Shown here piece by piece: positions 24,601-46,169 of a stretch of 64,000 bases of DNA. Both the position numbers and the translations under genes were made by a program. Where the stretch lies: the NCBI RefSeq assembly GCF_963675165.1, contig NC_087378.1:142562-206561 (forward strand), given 5' to 3'. Source of the DNA: Halichondria panicea (lineage: Eukaryota > Porifera > Demospongiae > Suberitida > Halichondriidae). The notes under the pieces are model-generated. The model had not been told where the DNA came from. It saw only the letters and a program-made list of their open reading frames with translations, and searched no databases. How positions within the stretch are numbered: the stretch's first letter is position 1; each line of letters starts with the position of its first letter.

Positions 24601-27600
24601 ACGATAACGATAGGACAGCCCCCTTTGAATCCCTACACTCTGTTCTAACTTAACAAGTGCAGTATTTCCGTGTCATTAATTGCCTGTTGTTGCTGCAGTG
24701 TAAGCTAGGAGTTGTGTAATCAAATTACAAAATACAAGAGGAAATAAAGAAGCTTTAGTTCCCATTGTTTCGCCTTATTAGGCCGATGAGCACTACATTT
24801 GGTAGCCTGAAATGAGAGGCCCACAAACGATTGTTTACACAGAGTGAGGTTTCCTCTCTCTATAGAGCGTATGGGAAGCTCTCTAACCATCTTCTCAATA
24901 ACGAGGTCAACTGTTGAAATTAGAATTAGCGTGCTGGGTAATTAAGTGACCTGAACCCATACATGTACACAGCTAGAGAGCCGTGTATATTACACATGTA
25001 CCTTCCCATGTACCACTACCCACACACACTCACACACAGGTCGGTGCTCGTCTCATCTCCCACGCTGGCTCCCTCACTAGCCTGGCCAAGTATCCAGCAA
25101 GCACTGTACAGATCTTGGGAGCAGAAAAGGCTTTGTTCAGGTGAGCAATACTGGGCCTTTGTATTATACACTAAGTTTGCCATCATCTGAAACATAGAAA
25201 GAATGAGAAAGAATGGGTGCAATTTGGTCTCAGTTGCATTACTTGTTTTGTGTGTAATAGAGAGTGTTATTTAGTTATAGATAGCTGCAGTGTGTGGGGT
25301 GGGCCGTGCCCTGGCCCTATCTGTCTCTGTTGTTCCTGAATATATAAAAAATCAATAGTGCATAATTAGTGTAGAGCGTAACCTCGTGTGATGAGGTTGG
25401 TCAGTATAGAAAATCTACTTCCGTATTTGTACTTGCTTTTAAGTTGCCTGAAGCTTGTTTTTTGCACGTTCTAGACTAAAAAGCAATTCCTAACATTCCA
25501 CCTCCTGCTGTAGACAAGAGTACAACAGTATGAATAACAGGTGGGTTCATTGAGGTCATATGAATAGTACCTTCCTCCAAGTTGTTAATAAGTTTATAAC
25601 AGCTAGCGTCAAAGTTCTTGCACTCGTAATTATCAATCCACTCTACTAAATGGCGTGTATTTACACTAACTGGTTTGTTTTGCTGTTCTCTGTATTAATT
25701 GCTACTAAATATAAACCCCCTCAAATAAGGTGTGTTTATCCCTAGTGTTGTACTAGTTCATATTTCCCTCCTCTCCTGGCTGACATTGTTGGTCATAACT
25801 TGTCATGTGTGGACACACGTTGCCATTCATGGTATTGGCACACTTCACACGTTAATGATATTCACGATCGTGCATGATTTCCACCTCTTCCATAAAAAGG
25901 TGTTTGGTGCTAATTTAATTACCAGTGTAAACAATGTATACAGTGCAGCTCCTGAATGGTTAGCGTTATTCATACTTGATGAGCTGTGGGGGAGCACAGT
26001 TGATAATTAGTATCGTGATATGATTATCGTTACGGTAATGTGTACTGATCGATAATGTGTTACACAATCCAGCACAGGTGTGCTTGATTGAATTCGCTTA
26101 CCAGCTTCCTTATTCATCAGTACTCGGTGTACCCACTGGTCTCGTGGATACAGTCACAGGTCACCTCTCCTATCCATACATATCTTGTGGCTGAAACCAT
26201 GCTGTGTCACTAGCTCCAGAAAAAAAAGTTCTTTTTTACCAACAGTAATTTTAGTCTGACCTAAAGTTCTTTTAAATCTTGAAATTATTTGATTTTTAAT
26301 TTTTTTCTATGCATGTTGTTGTGAGTGCAGCTGCCATGTACATGTGCTGTGTATTGTTGCTAGGCATGTATACGTCTTGTTTGTTTACATGCCCAGAACA
26401 TTGTGGTCACAGTTGCTGATATTCACTGCAGGGAAGGGCTCCCACAAAACTGTAGTCACAGCTACAAGATCCTGCCGCTAGATAATGCTTTTCTGTGTTT
26501 TCCAGTAGAGACAGTATTCTGCTTCCTCGTAAAAAATGTTGTTTCTTAAATGACAATAGCTTTGTTCATCTTTTATCAGCTCTTTTGTGTGTGTGCGTAT
26601 TATAGCCATATATAGGTACTGCAGTTTTTGCCCACCTTTTTGTCACAAGATTACCAGCTGGGCTAGCTGTCATTGGGTGGGTGTGTGAACGCATTGATCA
26701 AGTGGTTAGCTCATGCAGCTGCATGGTGTACGTGTGATGTAGGTGTCAGTCCACCCCCATTCTCGTGGAGTGTGCTTTATGATCCTTAATTTCATTATCG
26801 CCTCATTATCGCCTTGGTAACCGCCTCCTACCGGACCTAGTGTGTCATTGTTGGTATATGCTCAAAGTTGATGTGTTTTCTAAACCTCTAGCTAATTGTA
26901 GATTGCATGTATTGTTTCAGACAGACAGCATCTTTTGTTGCCCATTTTACAGACAAATTACTTTAATTAACCTCCTTTTTGTCTTGGCACTTATTGTAAG
27001 CAAACACCATACTTCCTAGACTTACAAAATGGATGAAAAGACTTGACCTTCCAAATAACTGTTTGTCTCAATACCACGTATATACTCTATATATGTTTTT
27101 GCAGCATGTATATATATTATGTTGTTCTTGGTAATAATTGATCTCCAATTAATTAAATTGGAATTTCTCGTAGGTTTTTCATATCATTCAGAGGTAGTTA
27201 CATTTATGTCTCAAAACAACCTAGTGGGTTGATTATGTAAGGCTTGTCACAGCTGTACTGCTGCAGATGTACGAGCCATGAAAGACTTGCTGTTAAGTTG
27301 GTATGCCTAAGAATGATTCTTTGATCCAAGTTGTGTATCCCATAGCAACGTAAATGACCAATAGTGCACTAGTGTTCATTGATGGGTGAAGTTGTTTTGT
27401 ACACTTGTGTGTGTGCCTGGGGCAATGTGTATAGTCTAGTTCTGTGTTGATGGTTTGATACCTTCCACCACCTACCTACATGTTTTGGTTGAGCATTTAG
27501 TTAACACTTTTCAAAAGTGGATTACCTTAGAGGTACTATACGCTTATGGGAGTTATATCATATACACCTTCGTATAGACACACACTAATTCACTGTTGTT

Positions 27601-29854
27601 TCACCCCCCCCCCCCACACGCGCACACACACACGCACGCACGCACACACACACACACACACACAGGGCTCTCAAGACAAAAGGAAACACTCCAAAGTATG
27701 GTCTCATATTCCACTCATCTTTCATTGGACGTGCAGCCTCTAAGAACAAGGGAAGAATCTCCCGTTACCTTGCCAACAAGTGCTCCATCGCCTCAAGGCT
27801 CGACTGCTTCTCTGGTGAAAAATAATTTTCTTATGATTATCAATATTTTTTTGGTTTTATATTGCGCCTAAAATTCTACGTTCCTATTGAACTCGTATTT
27901 TGACATTCGTGGAAAAAAATATGCTTGTTTACTGTTTTCGGTGGCGCCGGAAAAATTGTTCCCCACGGACAAACAAAGTCAGACGTCTGGTCCTATGGGA
28001 TATAGGGTTCCAATGAAAGCTATTACTTGTAAAGTGATACTCATCTTGTAGCTCACCATCAGGAGATGTTGTTGGTATTATGGTCATTACATCCGTACAA
28101 AACACGAGTCTTGTGATGTCATGTGACTCCTGTACATTTGTGTATGTGCTTACGGCATACTCACTTAATGTGTGGAGTGAATAACAACATCTGCTTAATT
28201 CTGGCGCCCGAAATATATACTCTAATAATATAATTTTTTGCTCAATACGTTGTTACGTAATTTGTTGCTCTACTGACATTATTGGTTAATTCTGCCTTGA
28301 CAACCTCTTTTTGTCTCCTACAATACACCACATGGCAGGTAATCAATGTCACAATATTTATACTGGAAACTGAAGCTCTCTTATTAGTATTCTATCTATA
28401 TTAGGCCCAGGGCTGTTGGCATGCAATAGAGCACTGTCAAGTGTATTTCTGGAAGTCTCTTCCTAATCTAACTAGGATCTGTCGTAATCAAAATTATCAC
28501 TATTATCCAAATTTGTCCCTGCTGCAAGTTTCCCTCATAACAAACTATGATTGTTTATTCCATCCATCCGTGCAGACACTCCTTCAACCAAGTTTGGTGA
28601 GAAGCTTCGTGAACAGGTAGAGGAAAGGTTAACTTTCTTTGAAACCGGACAAACCCCACGTAAAAATGTCGACGTCATGAAACTTGCGATTGATGAGCTT
28701 GCAACGGAAGAGGGAAACACAATAAAAGAAGAGTAAGTATCACAATATATGGAGTATCTTTGGGGAAAGTTGTTTGTTTATTTGTGTTCTTGAGACCAGG
28801 AAACGTAACCTGATATATAATAAATGTTGCAATCGTGATATTTTTGGGTTGTCACAATATTGAAAGTGATTTGTGTATGTGACCGGGTGTTGCTGAAAGA
28901 GCAAATTGTTTGAGTAACCTTAGTAAGTATGTGCATGGTGGATTAATGTGATTAGCAACAGCTGCATGTCTCAGTGATTCTCCGTGCGCCCATGAAATTA
29001 TTCGTGCACACCCTAACTACTGTGTCAGATGATCTGTTCTAGTGATTTCATCATGTTAGAGTCAATCATGTGTCCGCTAACCTAGTGAAAATTGGCTTCA
29101 TTGAGGATATATCCCTTCCTATTTGATCAACAGTGCACCATGTGCTATAATAACAGACAATGGAAATAACCTGTATACCGTAAGCTAGAAATTTCTGCGG
29201 CCCAAAAATGCTGTAAAAAGACCTTTTGCGGATAATATTTCTGCGAATTAAACTTTCAACTGTTAAATTAGGCGTGGTTAATAAGCATTTGCAGATAATA
29301 TTTCTGCGTTTACTCATTCATTCGGAGAATTCGCAGAATTTTTGTGCCGCAGAAATTTCTAGGTATACTGTAAAGCGGGTAATTTTCGTGGGGTAAAATA
29401 TTCGTTATTTTCGTGGGCAAGCTGGCCTCCACAACATTTTAACGTAGGCGTGGCTTACCGGAACGTAGGAATGCAGACAGGCAACCAGACTTTTACTCAC
29501 AAAAACCACCGTTTCTCGAATTTTTACCCCACAAAAATTACCCGCCATACGGTAGTCAGATAATTATTTTGTACTAATTATGTTATTTACACCTTCAGAG
29601 CAATGGAGGTAGATACCACGACGTCTTCTGCTAAGAAAAAGAAAAAGAAGAGAAAATCAATGGGCAAGGAGTCAGAGGAAGGTCTCCCTGAGGCCAAGAA
29701 GGTCAAGCAGGAGGAAATGGACACGGCTGAAGAGACAGTGACTCCCTCCAAAAAGAAAAAAAGAAAGAAGCAGCAGAGTGGTGAAGATGAGGAGGGGCCA
29801 GTGGAGGCAGTTGACACACCAAGCAAGTCTAAGAAGAAGAAATCAAAGAAATGA
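18603..29854 (+). CDS. NOP56: nucleolar protein 56, box C/D snoRNP core protein
   Basis: Core protein of box C/D snoRNPs, which guide rRNA 2'-O-methylation in the nucleolus. Eleven exons: 18603-18605 (ATG only), 18669-18870, 19038-19178, 19338-19563, 19677-19743, 19789-19909, 20057-20208, 25040-25140, 27666-27814, 28576-28732, 29599-29854. The sum is 1575 nt, or 524 aa. Conserved blocks are [13 protein letters not shown], the coiled-coil region, [38 protein letters not shown], the Nop-domain core [20 protein letters not shown] with [20 protein letters not shown], and [19 protein letters not shown] Lys-rich tail ends KSKKKKSKK. The first intron is read as GC-AG (ATG|gcaagt...cctcag|GTG), because this restores the M-V start of the family and keeps frame. 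Introns 7 and 8 are 4.8 and 2.5 kb, far longer than the rest in the window. Confidence 0.94.
20708..20899. mobile_element. MITE of the GCGGGTAATTTTCG family, copy 2
   Basis: Left end cgtatagcaggtaattttcg; right end, in reverse complement, taccttatagcgggttattt. About 190 bp. The middle matches the element at 13451 (tttgtacagctcaggatag and gacgttga). Non-coding. Confidence 0.72.
21560..21641. repeat. 41-bp tandem duplication
   Basis: Two adjacent copies of a 41-bp unit (tgtctgatgacagcagggg...) differ at one base, which points to a recent local duplication. Confidence 0.9.
24045..24336. repeat. 49-bp minisatellite in NOP56 intron 7
   Basis: Six contiguous copies of a 49-bp unit (core gtgaggtcctgtagagatgt). 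The last two copies share a 1-bp deletion and a substitution, so the array grew stepwise. There are no spacers, so it is not CRISPR-like. Confidence 0.95.
25141..27665 (+). other. NOP56 intron 8 (2.5 kb), no nested gene seen
   Basis: AT-rich sequence without a recognisable gene. It ends in a poly-C/(CA/CG)n tract at about 27605-27665 that serves as the acceptor region of exon 9. A 92-codon open frame at 25732 has no recognisable features. Confidence 0.6.
29176..29372. mobile_element. inverted-repeat MITE, second family
   Basis: The left arm contains gctagaaatttctgcggc and the right arm gccgcagaaatttctagg, perfect complements over most of 25 bp and flanked by TAC(C/T)GTA motifs. The element is about 197 bp, with internal repeats of gataatatttctgcg. 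It abuts and slightly overlaps the next element. It lies in the last NOP56 intron. Confidence 0.8.
29366..29554. mobile_element. MITE of the GCGGGTAATTTTCG family, copy 3
   Basis: The left end agcgggtaattttcgtgggg and right end ccccacaaaaattacccgcc are inverted repeats of about 30 bp flanked by TACTGTA/TACGGTA. About 189 bp, non-coding. The termini match the elements at 13451 and 20708, but the middle differs, so this may be a subfamily. Confidence 0.8.
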
Positions 29855-30079
29855 ACTGCTGAACTTATTTGAACATTGTAACATTCCTTTTGCTTATGCT
29901 GCACTTGATTGGTTTCTACAAATTGTATTACTTCCGCTCTACGCTATAAATTTGGTAATGAAACTTGAGACTCTTGATCTGTACATTTATATAAACGAGT
30001 GCATGTTCTGTAGAGCTTAGAGTAAACTACTACAACCAACAAGACTATAGTAAGAACAAAACATCGCTACAAAGTGAAA

Positions 30080-32820
30080 ATGTACGGACTAAACTATTCA
30101 ACTGTTGCAATTCTGCTGATTCTATGTGTACCAGGTATGAACATTTCTGCAGTGCATTTAAAGCCACCTGCACTATATTGCTATTGTGCTTGCATGCATG
30201 GCAACCAGTTGTCCTGCTAGATTATAACTACTTGCATGCTTAACTTTCTCTGCTTTATTTCTTGTAGGATGCTACTTGGAACTGGATGCAGTTCGTACTC
30301 AACCTGAAAGATGTACTCTACCTAAACCAGCAAAGACGATGGAGTGCCCTGAAAATAAAACAAGCCGTTGGTTCTTCCACGAAACAAAGGGATGCAAGAG
30401 ATCCGGCTTTTGTGCCCCCGAAGACACAAGTGTCTATGACGTACGAAATGACCAGAACTACTTCCTGACTAGAGAAAGTTGTGCAGAAAACTGCCATATG
30501 CGTGAGTCACTGACTTCTTGTTAGTTCTACTGAGAAGCCTAATCCACCCACATGGCTGTGCTTGTGATTGTGATTCATGCATAACTTTTGACTACAGTTG
30601 TGTAAACATCTACCCCAACACTGTTGACAACTCACCTTAATAATGTGTTTTCGATCCTCATGCATTTACAGATGTGAGATGTCCCACTTTGAACCCTGTT
30701 GCCAACGGTATCGTCAGCAATGATGGAATTGGTTATTGGGTGAGCAGTGTGACCTATAGTTGCAACAAAGGCTTTATCCTCTCCGGAAGAGCAGTCAGAA
30801 CTTGCGAGAGTAATGGACAATGGACATCAGAAGCCCCTTCATGCATAGGTACATTCTATAACAAATCCCCCAGTTTCATTTGTCCTGTTTAAAGTGCTAA
30901 GCTGTAGCATTATTTGCTCTGTTATGTTGTATATCAGTGCTGCACTAAACACTCATTTATGATACAATTCCCTTTCTCTTTGCAGCAAAATGCCCCAAGC
31001 CTAACACAGATGGTCAGTTTACCTTCTCTCCTCTGCAAGAGTTCTACACACCTGGGGACACTATTGTGTATGCTTGTGAGCACGGCTTTGGACAAGTGGG
31101 GGACAATGAGGCCCGGACTTGTCTTGAAGATGGTACCTGGTCGGGCAAAGAAGCTTCCTGCGAAGGTGAGAGATTTACTACGTAGATGGCGGGTCATGAA
31201 TGACTGACTTGTGTACAGCTTTGTCTCGTGAATACTGTCCAGCTAATCACCATGCTAAGGGCTAGGTGGGCTGATCCACACTTGTAGCTAATTAGCGTGT
31301 GAGAATTGATAATGACCATGACTCTGTTTATAGTAATGTCTTTTTAACAAGATGTCCATTCCCCCCTGCACAGTGGAGTTACAGTGCTCCAAAGATGCCC
31401 TGAGGCCTATTCAACATGGATCAAGGATTGCACAGAATTCCACCAGTGTAGGATCAACAGTGTCCTTTACCTGTAATGATGGCTACATAATGGAGGGCAT
31501 TGACACCATCCAGTGCGAGAGGTCAGGAGTGTGGAGTGGAGACCAACCTACCTGTTGGAGTAAGTCAAAGAAAACACTTCCTTTTAGTCTAATCAATAAG
31601 TCTAGAGGTCCGTGTACGTAGCCATAATTATTAGTCCAGATATACAGTATTGTAGGATATAAAACTATACATTATTCATGATGTACTGTTTTGTTTCCTA
31701 CAGAGATTATTATTCAAATGTGTGAGGAGGACAACCCTGCCCACGGTGGTAGTGATGTTACCAACGTAACTATCCCAATCCAACAAGGCGAAAGAAATAC
31801 TTTCTTCATACCGTCAATCAGCAACCCTAATCCATTTGACAACGGAACATTTGTTTGGGACGAAGAACTTGCCAAAGTACAAGGAGTGAGTATTCACGGT
31901 GATCGACTCAAGATAACGACCGTTCTAGCATCAGGAGAGAGAAAGTATCATGTGTCTTTCTCTGGATTCAGAGCTTACTTTGGACTAACTGTAACCGAGG
32001 TGACACACAAAACACCAGAGGCCATCCTAAACCCACAAAGTGTCGAGAAATCACTCGGAGATACACTTGTAATGATGTGTGTGTTCCAGGGCTGCCCCAC
32101 TCCAAATGTCATGTGGTTTCATAACGGAGAACCTGTACAAGCGGACGGTGTCGCAATCAAGATATCGCAATTTTCGCAGTCTACGTTTACAACATCTGAG
32201 CTGATCATTCCAGTGATGAGGGAAGAAGACACGGGAAGTTATGTTTGCCAAGGAGAGAACGGGGAAGACCGTGTAGTCGACTCTATGGTTGGAACTGTAA
32301 CATTAGTCTCGAGCACAAAACTAGCAAAGAGGTCGACTGAAGAGAATCCTCTCTGTAGAAGCAAGACACCCTCTGATACTGGTGAGTTGTGTGAATAAAT
32401 AGATGGCTTCCTTAGTGGTTATCTAGTCAGGCTATTACCTCACATGTGCGTGCAGGACCCACCCCTAGATTGTAGCACTGATTCACCCCATTCAGTGCAC
32501 ATGTGTTGACCTTTTCTTGCCCTCTTACAGTGACTATTGTTGGGCGAGTACGGAGAGAATCAGTGAAGCTCAACACGGCTATCTCAACAGTGTATAGAAT
32601 GAGTGTGGAGAGTGTGATCTCACCTAACTCTCAGAGATTATCACAGAGAACTGTACGTACAATTGTACTCGACCATAACATTGAAACTGAACATAAACTC
32701 AACAACAATGGACTGTATATTTTACAAGGAAAACTACGAGACAATACGTTTTTCGTAGCATCGCACGACTCGATATTAAATCATTCCTTAGAATTGGAGC
32801 ATACGATTCAGCAGTGCTGA
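30080..32820 (+). CDS. secreted Kunitz-like / Sushi / Ig-domain protein
   Basis: Function unknown; no specific orthologue recognised. Seven exons: 30080-30134, 30268-30501, 30672-30848, 30986-31165, 31374-31559, 31704-32381, 32531-32820. The sum is 1800 nt, or 599 aa. A signal peptide (MYGLNYSTVAILLILCVPG) is followed by a six-Cys Kunitz-like domain (SRWFFHETKGCKRSGFC ... ESCAENC), with a long insert where the GGC of classic Kunitz domains would sit. Three Sushi/CCP modules follow, one per exon, each with four Cys and the W-x4-P-x-C ending (GQWTSEAPSC, GTWSGKEASC, GVWSGDQPTC). Next come an unassigned stretch and an Ig-like domain (MMCVFQGCPTPNVMWFHNG ... EEDTGSYVCQGENG). After a basic KLAKRSTEE possible cleavage site comes a C-terminal region of unknown fold. 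There is no transmembrane helix or GPI signal. One module per symmetrical phase-1 exon suggests exon shuffling. Confidence 0.85.
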
Positions 32821-34765
32821 AATCGTTACCAACTTATGTTGCTTTTTTAATCCATGTCCTTAATTTATTCACTGGAAAACTTCAGAATTCACTGTAGTAA
32901 TTGAAGCACTCAACAACCCACCCTCCTCCCTCAGCTCACATGATCTGTGTAATTTGACTGACCCTACATGTGACTCACACACAAAACCACTTATCTCATT
33001 GGTGTTTTGTATCTGTCATTTCTGTGTCATAGACTTTTCCAATCTCATTTTATTTTTTTGTGTCATTTTTTGTTTTATCATCAATACTGGTATAGCAAGC
33101 ACACTGTTATAACCTTGACTTTTAATGATATAATAAAGTGAACACACTCAACAATAGGGGGCCTAATCGGCTTATTAACTAAAAAGGATAGCCTATGTAC
33201 AATATGAGGCTATGGAGCCAGCGCATTCCACTCTCCTTTGTAGACTAAGTGCATGTGCACTCCCAAATTAGAGGTAATGAAGTGCATGCATGCGCCAAGT
33301 GTGAGATCAAAGACATTCTGATGGGGTATAAGAGGGCGGGGCTCATTAATTATATTCATTACCGCTTTATGCTTCTCAGCTCAGGAGTATTTTTAGATGC
33401 AGAAGCTTGACAGCCAAACAGCAGAAGGAAACTTACACTAATTATATATAAGTCCATCACCAGTCATAAGTTTGGGAGACCTTCCTCTCATGTGTGCTGC
33501 ATGGTATTTCCTATCAGCCACATAACTGCATGTTTTATACAATTTGCACTGATTCTGAAGCCTCTATTAGGCCATACAAGAGGCAAACTGTGCACAAAAC
33601 AGTCAACCACAAAGTACACAATCAACAGCAAGCACACAATGATATCACAGTCACAATATGTGCAGCTGTCTCTTTCAGGGAAGGCAACGTCACCACTCAA
33701 CCTCAGTCCCGTAACAAACAACCCTCAACCTCAGTCCCATAACGAGCAACCTCAAGAGGGTGGTCGACAATCTAATTGATTTATCATGTTCCATGGGAAT
33801 GCCAGACCTTATCATATGCGAGGTGTAGACGCTTAGAGGGAGGAACGTGTGCAAGTAACGTTGCAGTCCATAAAACCACATCAGCTGATCGATTCTCGTG
33901 ACAAACCTCTAACCCATGCCAACTAGCTATAATAACACTCTTAAGTGTGTTTATACTGTACACATGCAAAGTGACCACAGCCTGCTCGATGAAGTCATAG
34001 CAACTACACTTTACACAGCCAAAATACATTAACAAGCACCTACATACCACTTGACTTTTATACATACCAATATCAGCAATTTGTAATTGATAGGTGAGCA
34101 AAACACACTTATGACTGCACTAGTATTATTAAACACACTTATGACTGCACTAGTATTATTTATAAATAAGCACATTATTAAATTGAAACATGTTGTGGTT
34201 TTGTGGATTGCTAAGTCAGCAAATTTATCATGTAATCACTGAATTACTCCCACTGTTGCCATGACACTACCGAGCAACCTACGCCTAATTACCCAATCCA
34301 TTAAACATACATCTCATACATGTAAGCTCACACCCTCTGTCCTGTACAATAACAGCTGCTATAATAGGAACTCGCTAGGGACGTTGAGTGATGATTGGCC
34401 GGTCCTCCCGAGCCCCCTCCCACTTCAAGCGTATATCAACCCACGTAGTCACCCACACATAAACACTTAAAAGAGTAAACAATTTATATTATCGTTTGCT
34501 GTTTATCTTACACAGAAATTGAATAATGATCACTAATTAAGTCAGTGCACATGCACACTCTTAGTGAAGCATGCAGAAGCCCTCAGGGTGATGGCAACTA
34601 GTTTCAAATTACTATGGCTATAATCTTCCTGCATGATCATAATTATAGCAGAAAACACGAGAGCAAAATTCTTAAAACTCCACAATATATTGACAAGAAC
34701 CAATAATGTGTAAACTACCTAGAAATAAGAAACTGACGAAACTGAGAAATAGTCGGTTCATGTTC
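32821..34765. other. intergenic DNA between two convergent 3' ends
   Basis: This holds the 3' UTR of the Kunitz/Sushi/Ig gene with AATAAA at 33132-33137, then AT-rich DNA. It contains a duplicated 30-bp unit (cttatgactgcactagtatt, about 34101-34160) and a short imperfect duplication near 33690-33735. The 3' UTR of DDX56 lies at its right end. I see no further gene. Confidence 0.6.
33132..33137 (+). terminator. polyadenylation signal AATAAA
   Basis: Canonical hexamer about 310 bp after the stop of the Kunitz/Sushi/Ig gene. Confidence 0.5.
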
Positions 34766-43943
<9,178 letters not shown>

Positions 43944-44161
43944 GGCAGATACAATCTTCTCTGTGTGTCTATCTTTCTCTAAATAGGTACACGTGGGTAC
44001 TAGCAAATGATCGTCAGTTACAAAAATGCAAAATGGATTTGATGTTCTCTCTGGTAAAGGGTCATGTTTTTTATGAGTGCATACACCACGCCCACAATAA
44101 TACTTCAACCGCAATCACAATAAATTAAAACACAATGCACAAAACTATTGTCTAAAAAAGT

Positions 44162-44167
44162 TTTATT
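44162..44167 (-). terminator. polyadenylation signal of DBNL
   Basis: AATAAA on the - strand, about 70 bp after the DBNL stop codon. Confidence 0.55.
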
Positions 44168-44236
44168 GACAATTTAAGAGAAAACAAAAAGTCAAAAACT
44201 AACATCTCGGTCTATACACTGTGCTACTCTACATGT

Positions 44237-46100
44237 TCAAATGAGCTCGACATAGTTAGCGGGGAAAATGCCAGTGGTGCCATCCAGCTCTCTGGTCCCA
44301 CTCCACCAACCATCGTCAATCTTTTCTATGTCTGTGATGATTTCGTCAACATCAAAGGTAATTTCACCATCATCATCTGTGTGTGTGGGGAGGTGAAGAA
44401 GATCATAATAGTGTAGCAACTTCTAGTGATGCTAGAACTACAATTGTCATTGTATATTATTATTGTCACACAATATACAAATCTAAGTACTCTAAAAAAG
44501 AAGTGATATCTGAGAATGAACACAATGGTTGTTATGGTTATGTGTGTACCTGCTTGGTAGTCATACAAGGTCCTGGCTCTCAGTCCAGACTGCACGAGAA
44601 AATAAAGAGAAATTAAAATCCATGTACAACAAAACTCACAAAGGATTGTGATTTTAGCTAAGGCTTGTTAAGATACATGCTCATTCACTTACTCCGCCCT
44701 GGTCCTCAGCTTCCTCTAAACCTTGAACATCATCATAAAGGGGCTGATCAGGTTCCATTTCTTGACCTTGAACATCATCGTACAATGGCTGCTCTGGTTC
44801 TGGTTCCGGTTCCGGTTCCTGAGCTTGCACATCGTCGTACATGGGCTGGTCAGGTTCCGGTTCATCCCCGTACCCTGCAGCTGCATCATAGTAGGCATCC
44901 TGTGGTTGCTCCACCTGCGGGTCAACATCATCATACAGAGGCTGCTCTGGCTCAGCTGGGTAGTCATCAGCTGGGTAGTCATCAGCTGGCTGCTGCTCAT
45001 AGTCTCCATATCCACCTGGAGTGGAAACAACAGTCTGTGCTTAGAATATAAAAATTGGTTTAGCAATGACCTTAAGCATAAGCATTAAAATGTTAGTAAG
45101 CTTTTTGAAAAGAGGTAACAAGTGCCCCTCCACACACACACACACACACACACACACCTGACTCCTGAGCACCTGCCACGTCATCATACGTTGGCTGATC
45201 CTCATCTGCCCACTCATCAACATCTTCTGGCTGGGGCTCAGGGGTTGGCTCTCTTGGAGGGGGGGTCAGCTCTCTGGGGGGAGGAGTTTCTTCCCTCGGA
45301 GGGGGAGTTGGCTCTCGTGGAGGTGACGGTTCACGGGCAGCCGCAGGGGGTGGCCTAACTACTCGTTTCGGGGGTCTTGATGGTGGTGGCCTGACTTGTT
45401 CAGCAGCCTTCTCTTCAAAGGCAGACATTTTCCCACGAACGTTTGCAGCCTCCACTCCTGGTCTCTGCTGTCTCTCCCTTGCCTCTCTCTGTCTCTCAGC
45501 CTCCACCTCTGTTTCCCTCTGCTTCAGCCGAGATTGCTGGGGGGGAGGGGGAGCGTTAACTTATGATTACAGGTAGAGATTAAGTGCTTACCAGCTTAGC
45601 TTCTTGTTCTTCCTTCTCACGCTTGAATGCTGCAGCTTCTTGATGCCTGGACACAAAGATTCTCAAAATTACATCATAATAATAGAACATACTTTTGGTC
45701 ATCAATGCGTTTCGCTCTCTCTTGTGTAGCCCTTTCTCTCTGAGAGCCTTCTTGTTGCTGGATGGAGGAGAAACACAATTCATCCAAGCCAGTCACTAAC
45801 AACTAATTTTAACCCCTCCCTTTTAACCCCTACACTACCTCTAAAGCCCTGCCGCTCTCACCTCTCTTTCCCTTCGATCCTGCTCCTCCTTCTTCCGCTG
45901 CTCAGACACTGATCTCTTGTCATCAGAACGACGACGATCCTCATCTTTCTGCAACCAAACATAACCCATAGTAATTACACTGCACACACACAGTAACTCT
46001 AGTAAGGAGGTGTCACTGTACAACTTACCTCAGCTTTGGACCAGAACTCATCCCTGGCTTTGGTGTTGATGTTGGGGTCAGCCTTCTTGTACACAGACCC

Positions 46101-46169
<69 letters not shown>

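Larger units (their letters stand above)
20209..25039 (+). other. NOP56 intron 7 (4.8 kb), no nested gene seen
   Basis: This holds a MITE (20708-20899), a 41-bp tandem pair (21560-21641), a 49-bp minisatellite (24045-24336) and otherwise AT-rich unique sequence. Short open frames have no recognisable protein. The intron ends in a cacacacactcacacacag acceptor. NOP56 introns host C/D snoRNAs in other animals, but I found no convincing box C plus box D pair here. Confidence 0.6.

Noticed and set aside
25732..26010. 92-codon open frame in NOP56 intron 8
   Set aside because: No recognisable domain, splice context or family. It is as expected by chance in AT-rich DNA.
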